A stretch of DNA of 64,000 nt from Trifolium pratense (GCF_020283565.1 NC_060064.1:24262337-24326336); one strand, 5' to 3'; shown: positions 46,860-58,429, counted from the first letter of the stretch. Notes: generated by a model from the letters alone, not told the origin. Program-made: numbers and translations.

Positions 46860-47660
46860 ATTTTGATGAGAGCTGCTATATACAGCGAACACAATTTCAC
46901 GAAATTTTTCACGAAGCTCGTGAACTTGCTTTTTCTTTTATTGTGATCGTGAGCTTGTCTTTTAACATCTCAAATAATTAATAAAAAACATTAGTTTCAT
47001 CTTTTGCTTGCTATACTACCTGCTAATTTTTAATCTAAGGCAATTTAGAGAGTAGAGACCCACCGTTGTTTATAAGCTGTTCTGTTTTTTATGTGTGAAG
47101 GTGTCATAGTAATAAAGCAGAAAACTTTGACTAATCACATTAGGTTTATTCAAAAAAAAAAAATAACAAGTTTACTCCTTTAAAATTGGCTCATGACTCC
47201 CATGAAGCACAAATTAGAACAAACAAACAATACCAGATTTGCACACCCAGACCCAGAAAGATTTAACAACACCAGATGTGTGTGAAGATTTAAAGCAACA
47301 AATAGAGCAAAACAGGTAAGACCCTTGCACAGAAAATCGATTAAGGAAGGCAATAAACAGACAGCAACGACAAACGGCGGCGAACGGCGACAATGACGAA
47401 GAACAACGGCAACGGAATTGCGAGGAACAAAGACACACAGGTGGAAGCAAAGCATGAGCCGGAGTGGATGGAAAGACACACAGGACAAATCTGAGGAGAT
47501 GAACGGAGACTGGCCTTTGCTTTTGGCCAAGATTTGGGGCTCTTGTGAAGTATAACTCTGTTACATTTGTTGAAAGACATGTTGACACGTCAATCGTGAA
47601 ATTTTCGCTATTACTTTTCTCGCGATATTTAGCATTTTTGAATTTTGATATTGCTTCAAA
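46860..47660. other. Possible TIR insertion with G+C-richer core
   Basis: 'aagtaaattttgat' occurs at about 46,855 and again at 47,664, and the enclosed ends ('tgctatatacagcg...aatttcacgaa' and 'tcgtgaaattttcgctatt...atttagca') are partly inverted, suggesting a roughly 790-bp element. Its core at 47,330-47,530 ('ggcggcgaacggcgac') is unusually G+C-rich here, with overlapping minus-strand frames of 79-124 codons that show no known domain. Confidence 0.4.
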
Positions 47661-48171
47661 AAAAAGTAAATTTTGATATGGACTAAACTAGAAAAGGTGT
47701 TATAAATTATTTGCCATTAAAAAAATAAACCGGAGCCAAAATTTTATTTAAGCGATTTTCTTTAGGTAATTCTCCCAGTATGAAATTCATTATATATATC
47801 TAGAATATTCATTATACATATCATGATAGCAATATACTTGAAGTTGAACATATCATGATAAAACGGTAATCTAAACAGTCATATTTTTGTTGTATTAATT
47901 CTATTTACTTCTAAATTTTGTTGCAGATAGTATTCAGTATTCACCAAAGCTTGCTTATATATCTATTCATAAAATGAAGTATAAGGAATTTTTTTCAAAT
48001 TATTATACATTGAATTTTCATGTTTTGATTGTGTTTCACCTAGTATATATCCATATTGACTAATGAAATAAAAGTTATTTATCAATATTTAATTCTATAT
48101 TGGATAATGATATTGCTATAGAATCTAATCTTTAATAAAATAACATCTGGTATAGGCTTTGTACTCATGAT

Positions 48172-48671
48172 CAAGGTTTTAAATTGCGGTCCGCATCCGC
48201 AATTGCGGCCGCAGTATTGCTGATGCGGTAGCCACCGCAACCGCATCGCACCGCAATTGCGGTGTGATCTTAATTCACGTGTACGGCCGCATCGTAACCG
48301 CATCACCACCGCATCGGAAGCCGCATAAGATGTTTTCGGCGATGTTCCTTCAAATTTTCTCACCAAAAAGTAAAATTTATGAACTTCAAATCCTAATTTG
48401 TGTCAAATTAATGAAAAATCTTACTTTTAACAATCTCTCAATCATGTATTTTAAATACATTCAAATTATTGTTTATAGAATAAACTAAGACTATGCAATG
48501 ATAGATAAATAGTGTAGTTACATAGTAGTTTGATTTTATATAGCTTGTGAAATTTCAAAATGATTTCACGCCGCAACAACCGCATTGCGCGTGCAGCAAC
48601 CGCAATGACCGCATTCGCAACAACTGCAACCGCAACCGCATCCGCGACCGCAACCGCAATTTAAAACCTTG
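48172..48671. mobile_element. CAAGG-type MITE, full-length with 8-bp duplication
   Basis: CAAGGTTTTAAATTGCGG and its inverse bound a 500-bp element. CTCATGAT flanks it on both sides (48,164-48,171 and 48,672-48,679), indicating a hAT-type insertion. The interior is rich in 'gcggttgcgg'. It lacks the cox1 segment, so it is the uninterrupted form of the element at 15,853 (opposite orientation). Confidence 0.93.
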
Positions 48672-48882
48672 CTCATGATAGCAATGTTGAATGTTGTTCA
48701 ACCACACAGACTTTAATGTTGATGATTAGTTCCTCATCAAGCATAGATTTATCAACCTTTGTTCTCTTTCTTTCATTTTGTATAGTATTACTTATGCCTA
48801 CATAGAAATACATTTGCTTTTAATTCAGTTTTCTTACACTTGTTCTTAATTCATCCATATGGATTTATGCTAGTTATGGTTT

Positions 48883-49292
48883 TATGTTGCGGATTAAGGT
48901 CATTAGGGTTGCTACGATGTGCATTGCAGGGTGAAATGATTTTTAATTTTTACAAACCACTCTAAGTAGCACAATATTGTGCCACCATACTATTTACATA
49001 CTATAAGAGACTCTCCGGTTAAAATACAAAGTTGAGAGAGACTATTAAAAGGACGGTTTTTCATTAGATATGAAGTATTTTGGGATTTGAGGTTTTGAAA
49101 TTTTAATTATTCATGCGAAGATTTAAAAGGACATATCTAGAATCATGAAATTTGAATTCGTTGCAGTTGTACATGTGATTAAAGATCAGACCAAACAATT
49201 GTGGTACGACAGTTGCAAAAGCTAGCTACCTCATCAGCAATACTAGTACTGCAGCTGCAATTGCGGTTGCAAACTGCAATTTGAAACCTTGG
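48883..49292. mobile_element. Degenerate CAAGG-type MITE
   Basis: Scattered similarity to the 48,172 element ('ttgaaatttt', 'gagagagactattaaaagg', 'gcaattgcggttgc') and a decayed right end 'tgcaatttgaaaccttgg'. The left end is not preserved. Confidence 0.5.
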
Positions 49293-49299
49293 TGCTATA

Positions 49300-49880
49300 A
49301 CAATATTACATGAAATGTTTGTCTGAAAAAAGTCTCGTGTTTCAATGTATGTTTCAAGCATTAACGCTCGACTTAGAAAGGAAATTGCCTACCAGATGCT
49401 GTGATCGATGCTGGTGGGTAGATAAGTATTACATTTTTTCTATGTTTACAAATTGGCCACTATTGCACAATTCAAGTCATCATATATAGTTTCTAATGAA
49501 TGGTAGATTGTTGCAAACATGAAATAACTATTATGCAGATTACCTTGAGCATATATTTACTCTTCCCCCTTTTGCTATGTTTGATTCTTTTATTTGATTG
49601 ATTCATGTTTCTCCTCTGCGTGGAAGTTGGAGTGCTGAAATTTGGATCTCTTCCTATTTGATTCTTTTATTATAATGATTTTTACTTCTATGACAAAGTT
49701 CAAGAAAAAATCGCATCTATTGTAAGCATCCTTATATAAGCATGAATATTCTTTATGCGCAATTTCTCACTGAAACTTCATTTGACATGATTTTGTTGTA
49801 GCTGATTAATAATATTACGGACGAAACAAGAAGAGAATCTACTTCTCCTTTGACTCATCAATTGAGTATGAATTGAAAAA
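49300..49880. other. Spacer, no gene
   Basis: AT-rich sequence preceding the LINE insertion. Some intron-like stretches ('tttgttgtag') but no recognised exons. Confidence 0.4.
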
Positions 49881-49891
49881 TACATCATCTA

Positions 49892-50384
49892 GTGGTTATT
49901 ATAAGCTTAATGTTGATGCAGTAGGTCCGATTGAGGGAGGTAAGTAGGGTATTGGTGTTGTGGTGAGAGATGGTGTTGTGGTTGCCGCTAGTTGCTGGCA
50001 AATCCTTTCATTACCAGACTCAGAAGTAGCAGAAGCTTTAGCTAAGCGGAAGGGTTTGGAATTTGCAAAAGATTTGTGTTTTGCGAATCTTATAACGGAA
50101 TCAGATGCTTCAAATGTGGTTTTGGCGTTGAATAATCGTCGACAATCTTCCCACTATGTTGGTTCTATTATTGAAGATTGTATTAATTTTAATGTTTACT
50201 TTCATAGTTTAAACTTTGTTCATATTAGGCGTTAAGCTAACCAAGCTGCCCATTATTCAGCTAAATACGCTCTTTACAATTCATACTACATATGGAATGA
50301 AGAGACTCCGCCTTGTATTTCTGCGGTCTTGAGTTTTGATTTGTTGGCAGACTTTCATTAATGAAATTTTTTTAAACACCAAAA
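49892..50384 (+). mobile_element. 5'-truncated LINE with RNase H-like domain
   Basis: Sixteen-base duplications AAAAATACATCATCTA at 49,876-49,891 and 50,385-50,400 flank a 493-bp insert ending in an A-rich tail. The + frame reads GYYKLNVDAVGPIEGG, a TAG at 49,947, then GIGVVVRDGVVVAASCWQIL, AEALAKRKGLEFAKDLCFAN, ITESDASNVVLALN and NFVHIRR*ANQAAHYSAKYAL. This is the RNase H-like domain of a plant LINE with the DxxxxGxGVVxRD and ESDA motifs. Two stops interrupt it. Strong 5' truncation leaves only the 3' end. Confidence 0.9.
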
Positions 50385-50446
50385 AAAAATACATCATCTA
50401 AAAAAGGAAGCTAGCTAATTAATGTGAAGTTAACACATTTCTCATA

Positions 50447-50938
50447 TTATGTTCCGATGCAAATTCCTGCTAAGCGAGAGAGAACTAGGTTATGTATCAA
50501 TGTATACACTTGTATACAAGCTTTTACATTGTCAATAAGTGAAACAATGTAGAGTTTTTTTAATGTATTAAGTGATGCCTCATAGATGTTGGATGAAAGT
50601 GATACGTCATTAATGTTGGCGAAGAGTGACAAAACATAGGGTAGTGATGCATCATATAAATGCTTTTTGGAAGACGAGAGAAGCATGTGAAAGTGATATG
50701 TCATAAATACTATTTGGAAGAGAGAGGAAGGATAGGGAAGTGATAGTTGAAGGAGGGAAAGAACATGGGAAATAAGAAGAGTGGGACCGCACGAGTAAAT
50801 GTTAAGTGACGGTGGAGCCGTGTGAGTAAATGCATGAGGAAGGGAGAATAATAGCTTGTATTTAAGGTTTTGATTTAGGAGGCAAAAATTAGGGTTATCA
50901 ATTTCTAACTTAACAAGCTTTTTTTTATAAGCAAACAA
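50447..50938 (-). other. 163-codon open frame, no recognised domain
   Basis: A minus-strand frame rich in Ser/Leu (e.g. PSLNIYSCGPTLLISHVLSL, SLFANINDVSLSSNIYEASL). The + strand shows imperfect repeats ('gtgatacgtcat', 'gtgatgcatcat', 'gtgatatgtcat'), so the frame probably reflects a repeated non-coding sequence rather than a gene. Confidence 0.25.
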
Positions 50939-51100
50939 TATATTATAAAGGAGTACAAATGGGTACTCAATCTCTCACACTATAAAGCAAATTATAGTAT
51001 GCTTTGAAGACATACAATAGGATCTAAACACCATTCAGAAAAAGAGAAAGAGGACTTACGGCCAAAACGTCCCCTAACCTTACAAGCTTTAAAAATAACT
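50920..51100 (-). mobile_element. LINE 3' end fragment
   Basis: Starts with a T run (50,921-50,927, the tail on the minus strand). It includes 'gaggacttacggccaaaacg tcccctaacc', similar to 'ggggactaggccaaaaacctccctaacc' at 786-813 beside the first LINE fragment. Confidence 0.45.
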
Positions 51101-51289
51101 AGATCTTCGACCTATGTGATGCACAACTTTGATTTCATACACAACAAATTAAACTATTAATAATAGCATTTTTAACAGAATAAACAGAAGATTCTTTCGT
51201 ATATTTATTGTCAGCATAGTTTTTCAAACAACTCTTGATAGTGCAACGTTTTTCATATATCAAATTTTTTATTTATAGGATCGAAGATT

Positions 51290-51530
51290 TATTTGGTTAA
51301 ATCTTATATATTTGGTGACTAATTTTGTGAGAATCATATACAACTTTAAATAATATATTCTCATGAATTGAGCATAAAATATTATTTTTTAAATCTCTTG
51401 GTAACACTATTGTGAATTATTATTTTATTAAAGTGTTATAGTGTGAAATTATTTTAGGCTCAATTTTTGTGAATTATTGCACCAAATATTATGTAAATGA
51501 ATTTATATAAATTTTAGGCTTAATTGAAGT
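51290..51530. repeat. Inverted fragment of the conserved block without the SINE
   Basis: Inverse of 7,990-8,330 but lacking the SINE. 'ggctcaatttttgtgaatt' at 51,457-51,475 is the unoccupied SINE target. Confidence 0.75.
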
Positions 51531-51730
51531 TATAGTCTGCATATTTAACATGTTTTGTGATTTTGGTCTCTATATTTTAAATCAATCATTTTAGTCCTCC
51601 TATTTTGATTCTTTTTGCACTTTTGCTCCCTAACCCAAATTTTTGGTCTACAAAGCATGATGTGGCATGTTTTTAAATGATGTGTTACTAAAGATGATTA
51701 TGTGGCAAATCATAATGTGTATTTATTTTA
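51500..51730. repeat. Half of a GGCTTAATTG-type repeat
   Basis: 'aggcttaattgaagttatag' followed by 'ttttggtctctatattttaa' and 'agtcctcctattttgat' resembles one half of the foldback family at 337-652. The inverted partner is missing. Confidence 0.4.
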
Positions 51731-51904
51731 GGGTCTTGCTAACGAGTGCTCACGAGATACTCTTTAAATTAATAAATTAATAAAACTAGAAAATGACCAA
51801 AATAAAAATATAAAAAAAAAAAAAAAAAATGAAAGAATTGAAGTCTTGTGTGCTTGAGCGTTAGAGGTCTCTTTCTTGCATGCTTCAGCATCATAATGTA
51901 TGTA

Positions 51905-52222
51905 GTGGTATTGTGATGCTACCTATGAAGGGAACGAGCAAGTGAAAGAAGCAAAGGATAATCTCTTGGCTCAACAATATGAGTTATTCATAATGAAGGA
52001 AGATGAAGATATTAAAACCATGTTTGCATGGTTATAAATTATTGTGTCTGGACTTCAAGTTCTGAAGAAAAGCTATACAGCTTCAAAGATTCTTATGAGT
52101 CTTCCCGCCAAATGGACACCAAAGGTTACTACCATTCAAGAAGCAAAAGATTTGAATGATCGATCCAAAGCTAGAATCTAATAAGCTCTCTTAAGGTTCA
52201 TGAGTTAGAGCTTATGGGAGAT
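51905..52222 (+). pseudogene. Copia retrotransposon gag (UBN2) fragment
   Basis: The + frame reads CDATYEGNEQVKEAKDNLLA, QQYELFIMKEDEDIKTMFAW, a stop, then IIVSGLQVLKKSYTASKI, LMSLPAKWTPKVTTIQEAKD, LNDRSKARI and two stops. This is the gag polyprotein pattern of Ty1/copia elements (EGTxxVKxAKxxxLxxQYE-F-M; SLPxxWxxKVTAIxEAKDL). No zinc knuckle, protease or integrase follows. Confidence 0.85.
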
Positions 52223-52229
52223 GAACATC

Positions 52230-53280
52230 TTAAGAATTCTAAATCTGTTGCTTTGAAGTCAAGTGGTAAATCTACTAAACCTCTTCAATTCAACCCCCTA
52301 TTCAACCCCCCTTCTCGTAATTCTCACCTTAAATATATAATTCACATGTAGAATAAAATGTTCCTCTCATTTAGTTTGATGATTCTATAAATTAAATTGG
52401 GTGTTCCTCTTTGTATATGAATCACGACTAAAATCAATATCTCAACGTTGTCTCGCATCACATGTACCGCAATAACATTCTGGGTCGCATCATGTTTTAG
52501 TCAATACCAAGATAATTAGAAACGGACTAGTCATTAAACCGACATGTTTGTGGGATCGAGGTTCAATGCTTAGACCAGGGTTCGGTCCCCCAGACCCCCC
52601 AATTTCCACTTTTGCTCTTAAACTTATTTCAAAATGTTTTCCTATGTACAATTTCTTGCGGAAAATGTTTTTCGAAATGTCTCTTTATACACATTCGACC
52701 ATGAAATTGTCAGATTTTTATTTTATTTAATATTTTCTATTTTTTGATGTTCGTTTGTATCGTATGAAGATGAAGTTTTTATTTTTAATGTTTGTTTTTG
52801 TCGTTTGAAGATGAAGTTGTCATTTTTTTTCATTCACATTCCAGTATTTCAGAAACTATTTTCCAAAATTTCTCAGAGATTAATATATTTCGAAAGATGT
52901 TTGTTTCTATAGTTCGAAGTGGAAGTTGTTATTTTTAGTGTTCGTTTGAGTCGTTTGAAGATGAAGTTGTAAGTTGTATTTTTTTATTCACATTCCACTA
53001 TTTCAAATACTATTTTCACAACTTTTATAGCGATTAAACAATTTTGGAAAACAATTTTGGAAAATTCCTACAAATTCTAGACTTTCGGAACATAGAATCC
53101 GAAACTTGTTCAGAAAACATGTTTCAAAGGGATTTTGGAAAACATTTTCCAAAATCACGGTATCTTTGATCTGAAACGCAAATTTGATAACCTAATTGAA
53201 TTAATAATGTCAATAATTTAATATTCATCAAACTCATCATTAAAAACCAAACATAATCCAAACTCGTCATATCTTGTAAT
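52230..53280. other. AT-rich spacer, no gene
   Basis: Includes repeated 'gtcgtttgaagatgaagttg' motifs (52,755-52,960) and 'ttggaaaacattttcc' stretches related to the end of the conserved block. No coding domain. Confidence 0.45.
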
Positions 53281-54634
53281 TCAATTTCTTCATTGAATGC
53301 TCTATGAATTTGGAGAAGGGTTGAAGGTGACAATGTGGTGGGGAGGGAGACGGAGGGAAGGAGGGAGAGAGATAGAGATAGGGATAGAGACTGTGGTGTT
53401 TCAGGAGGGTTGTGTGATGTTGCGGAGGAAGAAGTGAGTGGGAAAATTTGACAAAAATGTGGGTTTGTTAATTGCTTGTTTGTGTTTTTGTGTATAAAGG
53501 GATATTTTTGGAAAACCTTTTCCGAAATGTGTTTAAAGACAAAATAGGAATTTTGGGGGGTGTAAAAGAAATATCCAGGGCGGACGAGGAAAATTTCTTT
53601 TTTTTGTGTGGGATTCTGGCCCAAGCCCACATATGTCGATATATTTATAGAACTGAAAACCTAAAAGTTAATCTCTCATCTAAAATCAAATAGGTAGCCG
53701 CCACCCTCTATAATCTCTCATCTCTCTCCTTTGTAATGCATCTTCCTTCTTCTTTTTCTTTTTTTCATTATTTCATTTTATATCTCCCCATTTTCTTCTT
53801 GTTCTTCTTAGATCCATGCTTGCTCGCCATGAAAACTTCATATCGGCGGCTTTATTAGCTTATAGTGGAGCTTGTTTTTGATCTTTTGTCTAAAAAAAAA
53901 ATGTTGACCAATCTTTCAAACCGAAAAAAACATTCAATTTTCACAATTTTTTCTAGTTTTCATCTGGTTTTCAGATTCATATATAGGTTATGTGCTCCAA
54001 CGGTTTTCTGTGTCTATTGGACCAGATTGAGGTATGATTCTCGATTCAACAGATCTAACCGACTGATCTGATCCGGTTTTCATTACCTTGGTTGAGACCA
54101 TTTTAGATTTTTTGAACACCTAGAGATCTTTTATATTAATTTATTTATTTATTTGAGAATAATTTATAGTTTTAAAAATTATCTTCTCAAAATTTTGTGT
54201 TGTTCAATGTATTTGTCCATATTCCTTATTCGTTTATATATCTCGATCTCCATATTTATGTAACATTAAAGATTTGATTTTATTCCATAATATATTGATT
54301 TGATATTTTATTTTCAAATAAAATATGATTTGACTTATATCGAGAAAATTTTATTTTAAATAAATTCAAACCAAGAATATTTCTTTGATTTTAATTTTAA
54401 TATCAAATTTTTGATTTGTGGGATTGAACATTTATTTTGTAAAATCTTATATATTAGGTGATTAATTTATCTGAGAATCATATACAACTTTAAATCATAT
54501 ATTCTCAAGATTTGAGCATAAATTATTGTTTTTTTGTAAATCTCTTGAAGTAACAGTAATGTGAAGTGTTGTTTTACTATAGTGTAGTGTGACATTATTT
54601 TAGGCTTCATTTTTATTAATTTTTATTTTCAAGT

Positions 54635-54945
54635 ATTCTAGTGGTTAGAAATTCCACCATTAGGCTATGTTTGGATTGATGGAATGAGATGGGATGGAAT
54701 GGAAAGGGATTTCATCTCATAGCACCACTTATCTTCAATTTTGTTCTATCCTTTTTGAAATATACAATGGAATGTAAGATTTATTTCATCGCGCTCCATT
54801 CCACTCCACTCTACTTCACTTCATTCCATTAATCCAAACAGAATCTTAAGGTGAATAAGTGAGATGATCAGAGTTCGAACCCCAACCCACTACATATATA
54901 ATGCAATGTCCCTGTCAAATGAGCTATGCTCATGGGACTAATTTT
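54635..54945 (-). mobile_element. SINE, antisense, split by a Tourist-like MITE
   Basis: The inverse of the 8,039 SINE: 'gtggttagaaattccacc' ... 'gttcgaaccccaac' (B box inverse) ... 'tgagctatgctcatggga' (A-box end). It occupies the same site as in copies A-C and is interrupted at 54,663-54,845. Confidence 0.82.
54663..54845. mobile_element. Tourist-like (PIF/Harbinger) MITE
   Basis: Ends 'ggctatgtttggatt' and inverse of 'gattctgtttggatt', with TTA on both sides (54,660-54,662 and 54,846-54,848). The interior is 'ggaatgagatgggatgg'-rich. It is nested inside the SINE. Confidence 0.8.
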
Positions 54946-55339
54946 TGTTAATTATGACACCAAATATTATGTAAATGAATTTATATTTATGTTGTTTGGT
55001 GGTTATTTCATGCTCACTAGTAAGATATTGCCAAAACAAATATTTTGAGCATTTCTTTAGGCAATTTAAATTGAACATATTAAATTAGAGTCTTATATTT
55101 TATATTTTGATATAACAGTTCATGTTTGATTTATGAACCACTTGGAATGACAACATGTAAGCTTATATGATATTCTCGTCAAGTCATCAAAGCTTTGTAA
55201 CTCTACTTACAAGGATGAAAGTTATTCTCCCTGAGGTTAGTTGTAATTTTATTATTTTCTACCTTTTATGACTAATTATATGATTGCATCTAATGAGAAA
55301 TTTATTTATAATATTGTCTACTACTGTTTTGAAAATATA

Positions 55340-56280
55340 AAATGTACAATTATATATATAAAATGAAATTATTCTTTAGAATATATATTTAAATTTATAA
55401 CTCTTTAAATATTTTATATATAGATTTATCTCGTTAATGTACTCGATTAAGAAAAATAAAATATGTTAAGAGTATTTCATATCAAATTAATTTGAGAGTT
55501 CTATTATGGATGATTATGCAATCATTCTTAATTTGTGTTATCATAATCTCACTTATCGTGGATACAATTACGTAAAATTTGTTTAGTAAAATAATAAAAT
55601 TTATTTTAATCATATTTAATATTATATTGTTCAATGTACTTTTGATTTAATAAAAATATGGTTCGAGTAGTATCTGTAATAGAATTTTCTGGTGACATGA
55701 TATTTATAAAGTACATTGTTATATTTCTTATTTATTAATACTGAGATCTTTTGTTTGAGATTATAAGAAACTTTTTTTAAGGCATAAACTATTTCTATTT
55801 ATAAAGTTCCTCTATTTTATGCAATATATTAATTTATAGAAATTCTTGTTTAAAATGAATTGAAATTTTAGTAAAAAAAAATGAATTGAAATTCTTCTTG
55901 TACTACGTAAGTGATAAACATACCCTATCGATGTGACATTATTTAACATGATCATTGTGTGGTATATAATGTAGTTGAATATTTGTTTAAATACTATTAA
56001 AATTCTTGCATTGATATTCAATTATCTTTAACTTCGTGCAAACTTGACTAAAACAGTACTTAAATGACTCAATTTGACTCAAAACTACTTATAAAATGAC
56101 TTTAAAAACATCATATGACCGAGTGTCATCAATTAGTATATTATATATGTTATTTATGCTGATATTATATAGCTTGTAAACCTTTATTTTGATATACTAC
56201 TGACAATATAATTCAATAAATAAGAAAAAATGTTTGGGTCCAACATGTCGTAGAAAGGGTCTTAAATAGAAAAGGTTTTA
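55340..56280. other. AT-rich spacer, no gene
   Basis: Collinear in places with 44,960-45,540 ('tatgttgggagtatttca' relatives). No coding domain recognised. Confidence 0.5.
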
Positions 56281-56389
56281 ATCTTGGTTATAAAAATAGG
56301 TTATATTTTGTGTTTTCTATCGCTAATGTAGTTTTGCAATCAGAAATTCCTCGAACAATTAAGGTTCCTAAACTCACCAAATTTTCTAG

Positions 56390-57715
56390 TGAGGTTGTCA
56401 AATTTATTTTGCTTGTCGTGTATTACTCACTTTTGCCAAAGACTCTGATTAATTTTTCATAATGGCTTCGTACAAACGTTTTCTCAATTTGTATTTTTAC
56501 CGGTCCTTATATTCTAGTTGCGAAACTTATTCTAAATGAGCATATCCATGAAAGGTTGTGGACTTTGTTGTATTTAACTATACTATTTATGTTCTCGCCA
56601 ACAAGACTAAAATAAGGGTACTTAACTTGAACTCTACAAGTTTTGAAATTTCTAAAACTGAAGAATAATCTCAGTGTAATTTATTGGTCATATAATTTAC
56701 TTAGGTTCGATGGAGAGCTTATCTAATAGTTCACTTTGTATCGAATAAACTATTGGATTGTCTACAGGATAGATTGAGAAACAATGACTTATCCCATGTT
56801 AGAAACTTTGGCTGGCCTGGCATTATTTCATTCGTCTTACAAATACTAAGCGTTAGAGAAAGTTATCTAAAGTATAAAAGTTATCTCAAGTAATATAATA
56901 CGCACATGTAGGCTGCTTTCACACTTGAGATAACTTTCGCTAGCGCATAGCATTTGTAAGGCGAATAAAATAATGTGAGGTCACCCAAAGTTTCTAACTT
57001 TGAGATAAGTCATTGTTTCCCAATCAATCTTGTAGACATCCAATAGTTTTATTTGGTACAAAGTGAACCACTAGATACTCCCCATGGTTCCTAAGTAAAT
57101 TATATGACAAAGAAGTTACATTGAGATTATTCTTCGGTTTTAGAAATTTCAAACTTGCAATGTTATTGTTAAGTACCCCTATTTCAGCCATATTGATGAG
57201 AACATAAATAGTATTATTAAACACAACAAAGTCGATAACCTTCCACGGATATCTCCTTTTGGAATAAGTTTCACAACTTGAAATGATAGCGACGAATAAA
57301 CATACAAACTGAGGGAACGTTTGCATGAAGTCATTATAACAAATTCATTAGAGCCTTTGGCAAAAGAGAGTAAGACAAGACAAGCCAAATAAGACAAATC
57401 TTTTCCAACTAACAAGTTAATGATGTTTTCTTGTAACTAGATTCATTAGCTTAGATAAGTTTTTAACATCGGCCATGATCAAATATCCACTAGATGAGCA
57501 AGAATATATAATAAGCCACAAAAATAAATCATTTTAAATTTGTAAGCTCGTTTCAGATATGCTATAAAAAGAGTAAACTCTTTTCACAATAATTGTAGTC
57601 TATACAACCAATGATGATTGGGATTCTAGGAACTTTCTCCAATAAAATTTCTAAAAGTCTTCCACTCCGTGGAAGCCGCCAAAAATTTAAAGAGATGGTC
57701 AAAACATAATGGATA
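56390..57715. repeat. Longest F-box/DUF295 inverted repeat
   Basis: Left arm 56,390-about 56,880 and right arm about 56,925-57,400 are inverse copies ('ggattgtctacaggat' versus 'cttgtagacatccaat'; 'aaactttggctggcc' versus 'ggtcacccaaagttt'). The right side continues unpaired to 57,715 with the F-box-proximal part. The fold point at about 56,900 lies some 250 codons into the gene, the deepest of the five F-box inverted repeats. Confidence 0.87.
57024..57715 (-). pseudogene. F-box/DUF295 pseudogene, minus strand
   Basis: From 57,715 downward: an F-box remnant (FLAASTEWKTF-like), KVPRIPIIIGCIDYN, YLIMADVKNLSKLMNLV, DLSYLACLVLLSFAKGSNEF, VIMTSCKRS; then, in another frame, FVCLFVAIISSCETYSKRRY, PWKVIDFVVFNNTIYVLINM, AEIGVLNNNIASLKFLK and YLVVHFVPNKT. 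PWKxxDxVVFxxxIYVL and LVxHFxP are signature features of the DUF295 propeller. Several stops and frameshifts split it. It is the best-preserved DUF295 body in the window. Confidence 0.85.
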
Positions 57716-57754
57716 TGAGATTCAGTATATCCCGAGGAAGGGGACTGCTATATA

Positions 57755-58050
57755 CTTCCTCCGTCCTTTTTTATAAGAGTTAGTTTGACAAAAAAAATAT
57801 CCATTTTTATAAGACTCTTTTGCAATTGTCAATGACATTAATTATTTTGTTTTCAAACTTACCCTTATTTAATTTACATAGTTTTTTGAAACATTAATTG
57901 TTTTTGTTTGATACAAAGCACTACAATTAATTGTAAGGGTAAATATGAAAAATCAATACTGTAAAATTTTTCAATCAATTTAATACTAATACTCACTTTC
58001 TTAATATTCAAATTTTGTCAAACTATATCTTATAAAAAGAGACGAGGGAA
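57755..58050. mobile_element. Stowaway-like MITE
   Basis: Ends 'cttcctccgtcc' and 'gagacgagggaa', flanked by TA (57,753-57,754 and 58,051-58,052). 'gacaaaaaaaatatccattt' and 'tttgtcaaactatatctta' follow inside. Confidence 0.85.
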
Positions 58051-58429
58051 TACATAACTTCTTAGTTACATAAAGCATAGTTATAAATATTAAAATTTAA
58101 AAAATTTGAACAGCGAATCTATAACGAAACTCCACTATAATTAAGCCACAGAGCGAAACTCCAGAAACATATAGTAACCACTTAGTAACGTAACATAGTT
58201 GTAGACATAGTAGAAGCATATATTGTCCTATAAAAATTAGATAATATATTCATTCCTTAGATCATCATAAAAAAGTGGATATTCTATACACCAAGAACAA
58301 TTTGCTTAAAGAAAGAAAAAAAAGAAAAAAAGAAGAAGAAAGGTACAAATTATAAGAAGCATTATTTGGTGTCATTAGGTTGTAGTCCCCTTCTTGCCCT
58401 TATGTGTACTTTCAACTCAATAAAATTAA

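Larger units (their letters stand above)
53283..55330. repeat. Inverted copy of the conserved block (56-kb F-box unit)
   Basis: Runs inverted relative to copies A-C: 'ggcccaagcccacatatg' (53,619), 'gtggagcttgtttttgatc' (53,864), 'gattgaggtatgattctcg' (54,026), 'tcaagatttgagcataaa' (54,506). It leads to the F-box inverted repeat at 56,390, as the D unit leads to 45,807. A purine-rich tract (53,337-53,390) sits where the other palindrome has (GA)n. Confidence 0.75.

Noticed and set aside
47180..47590. Minus-strand frames of 79-124 codons
   Set aside because: Three overlapping frames, cysteine/serine-rich with no domain; attributed to a local G+C-rich patch.
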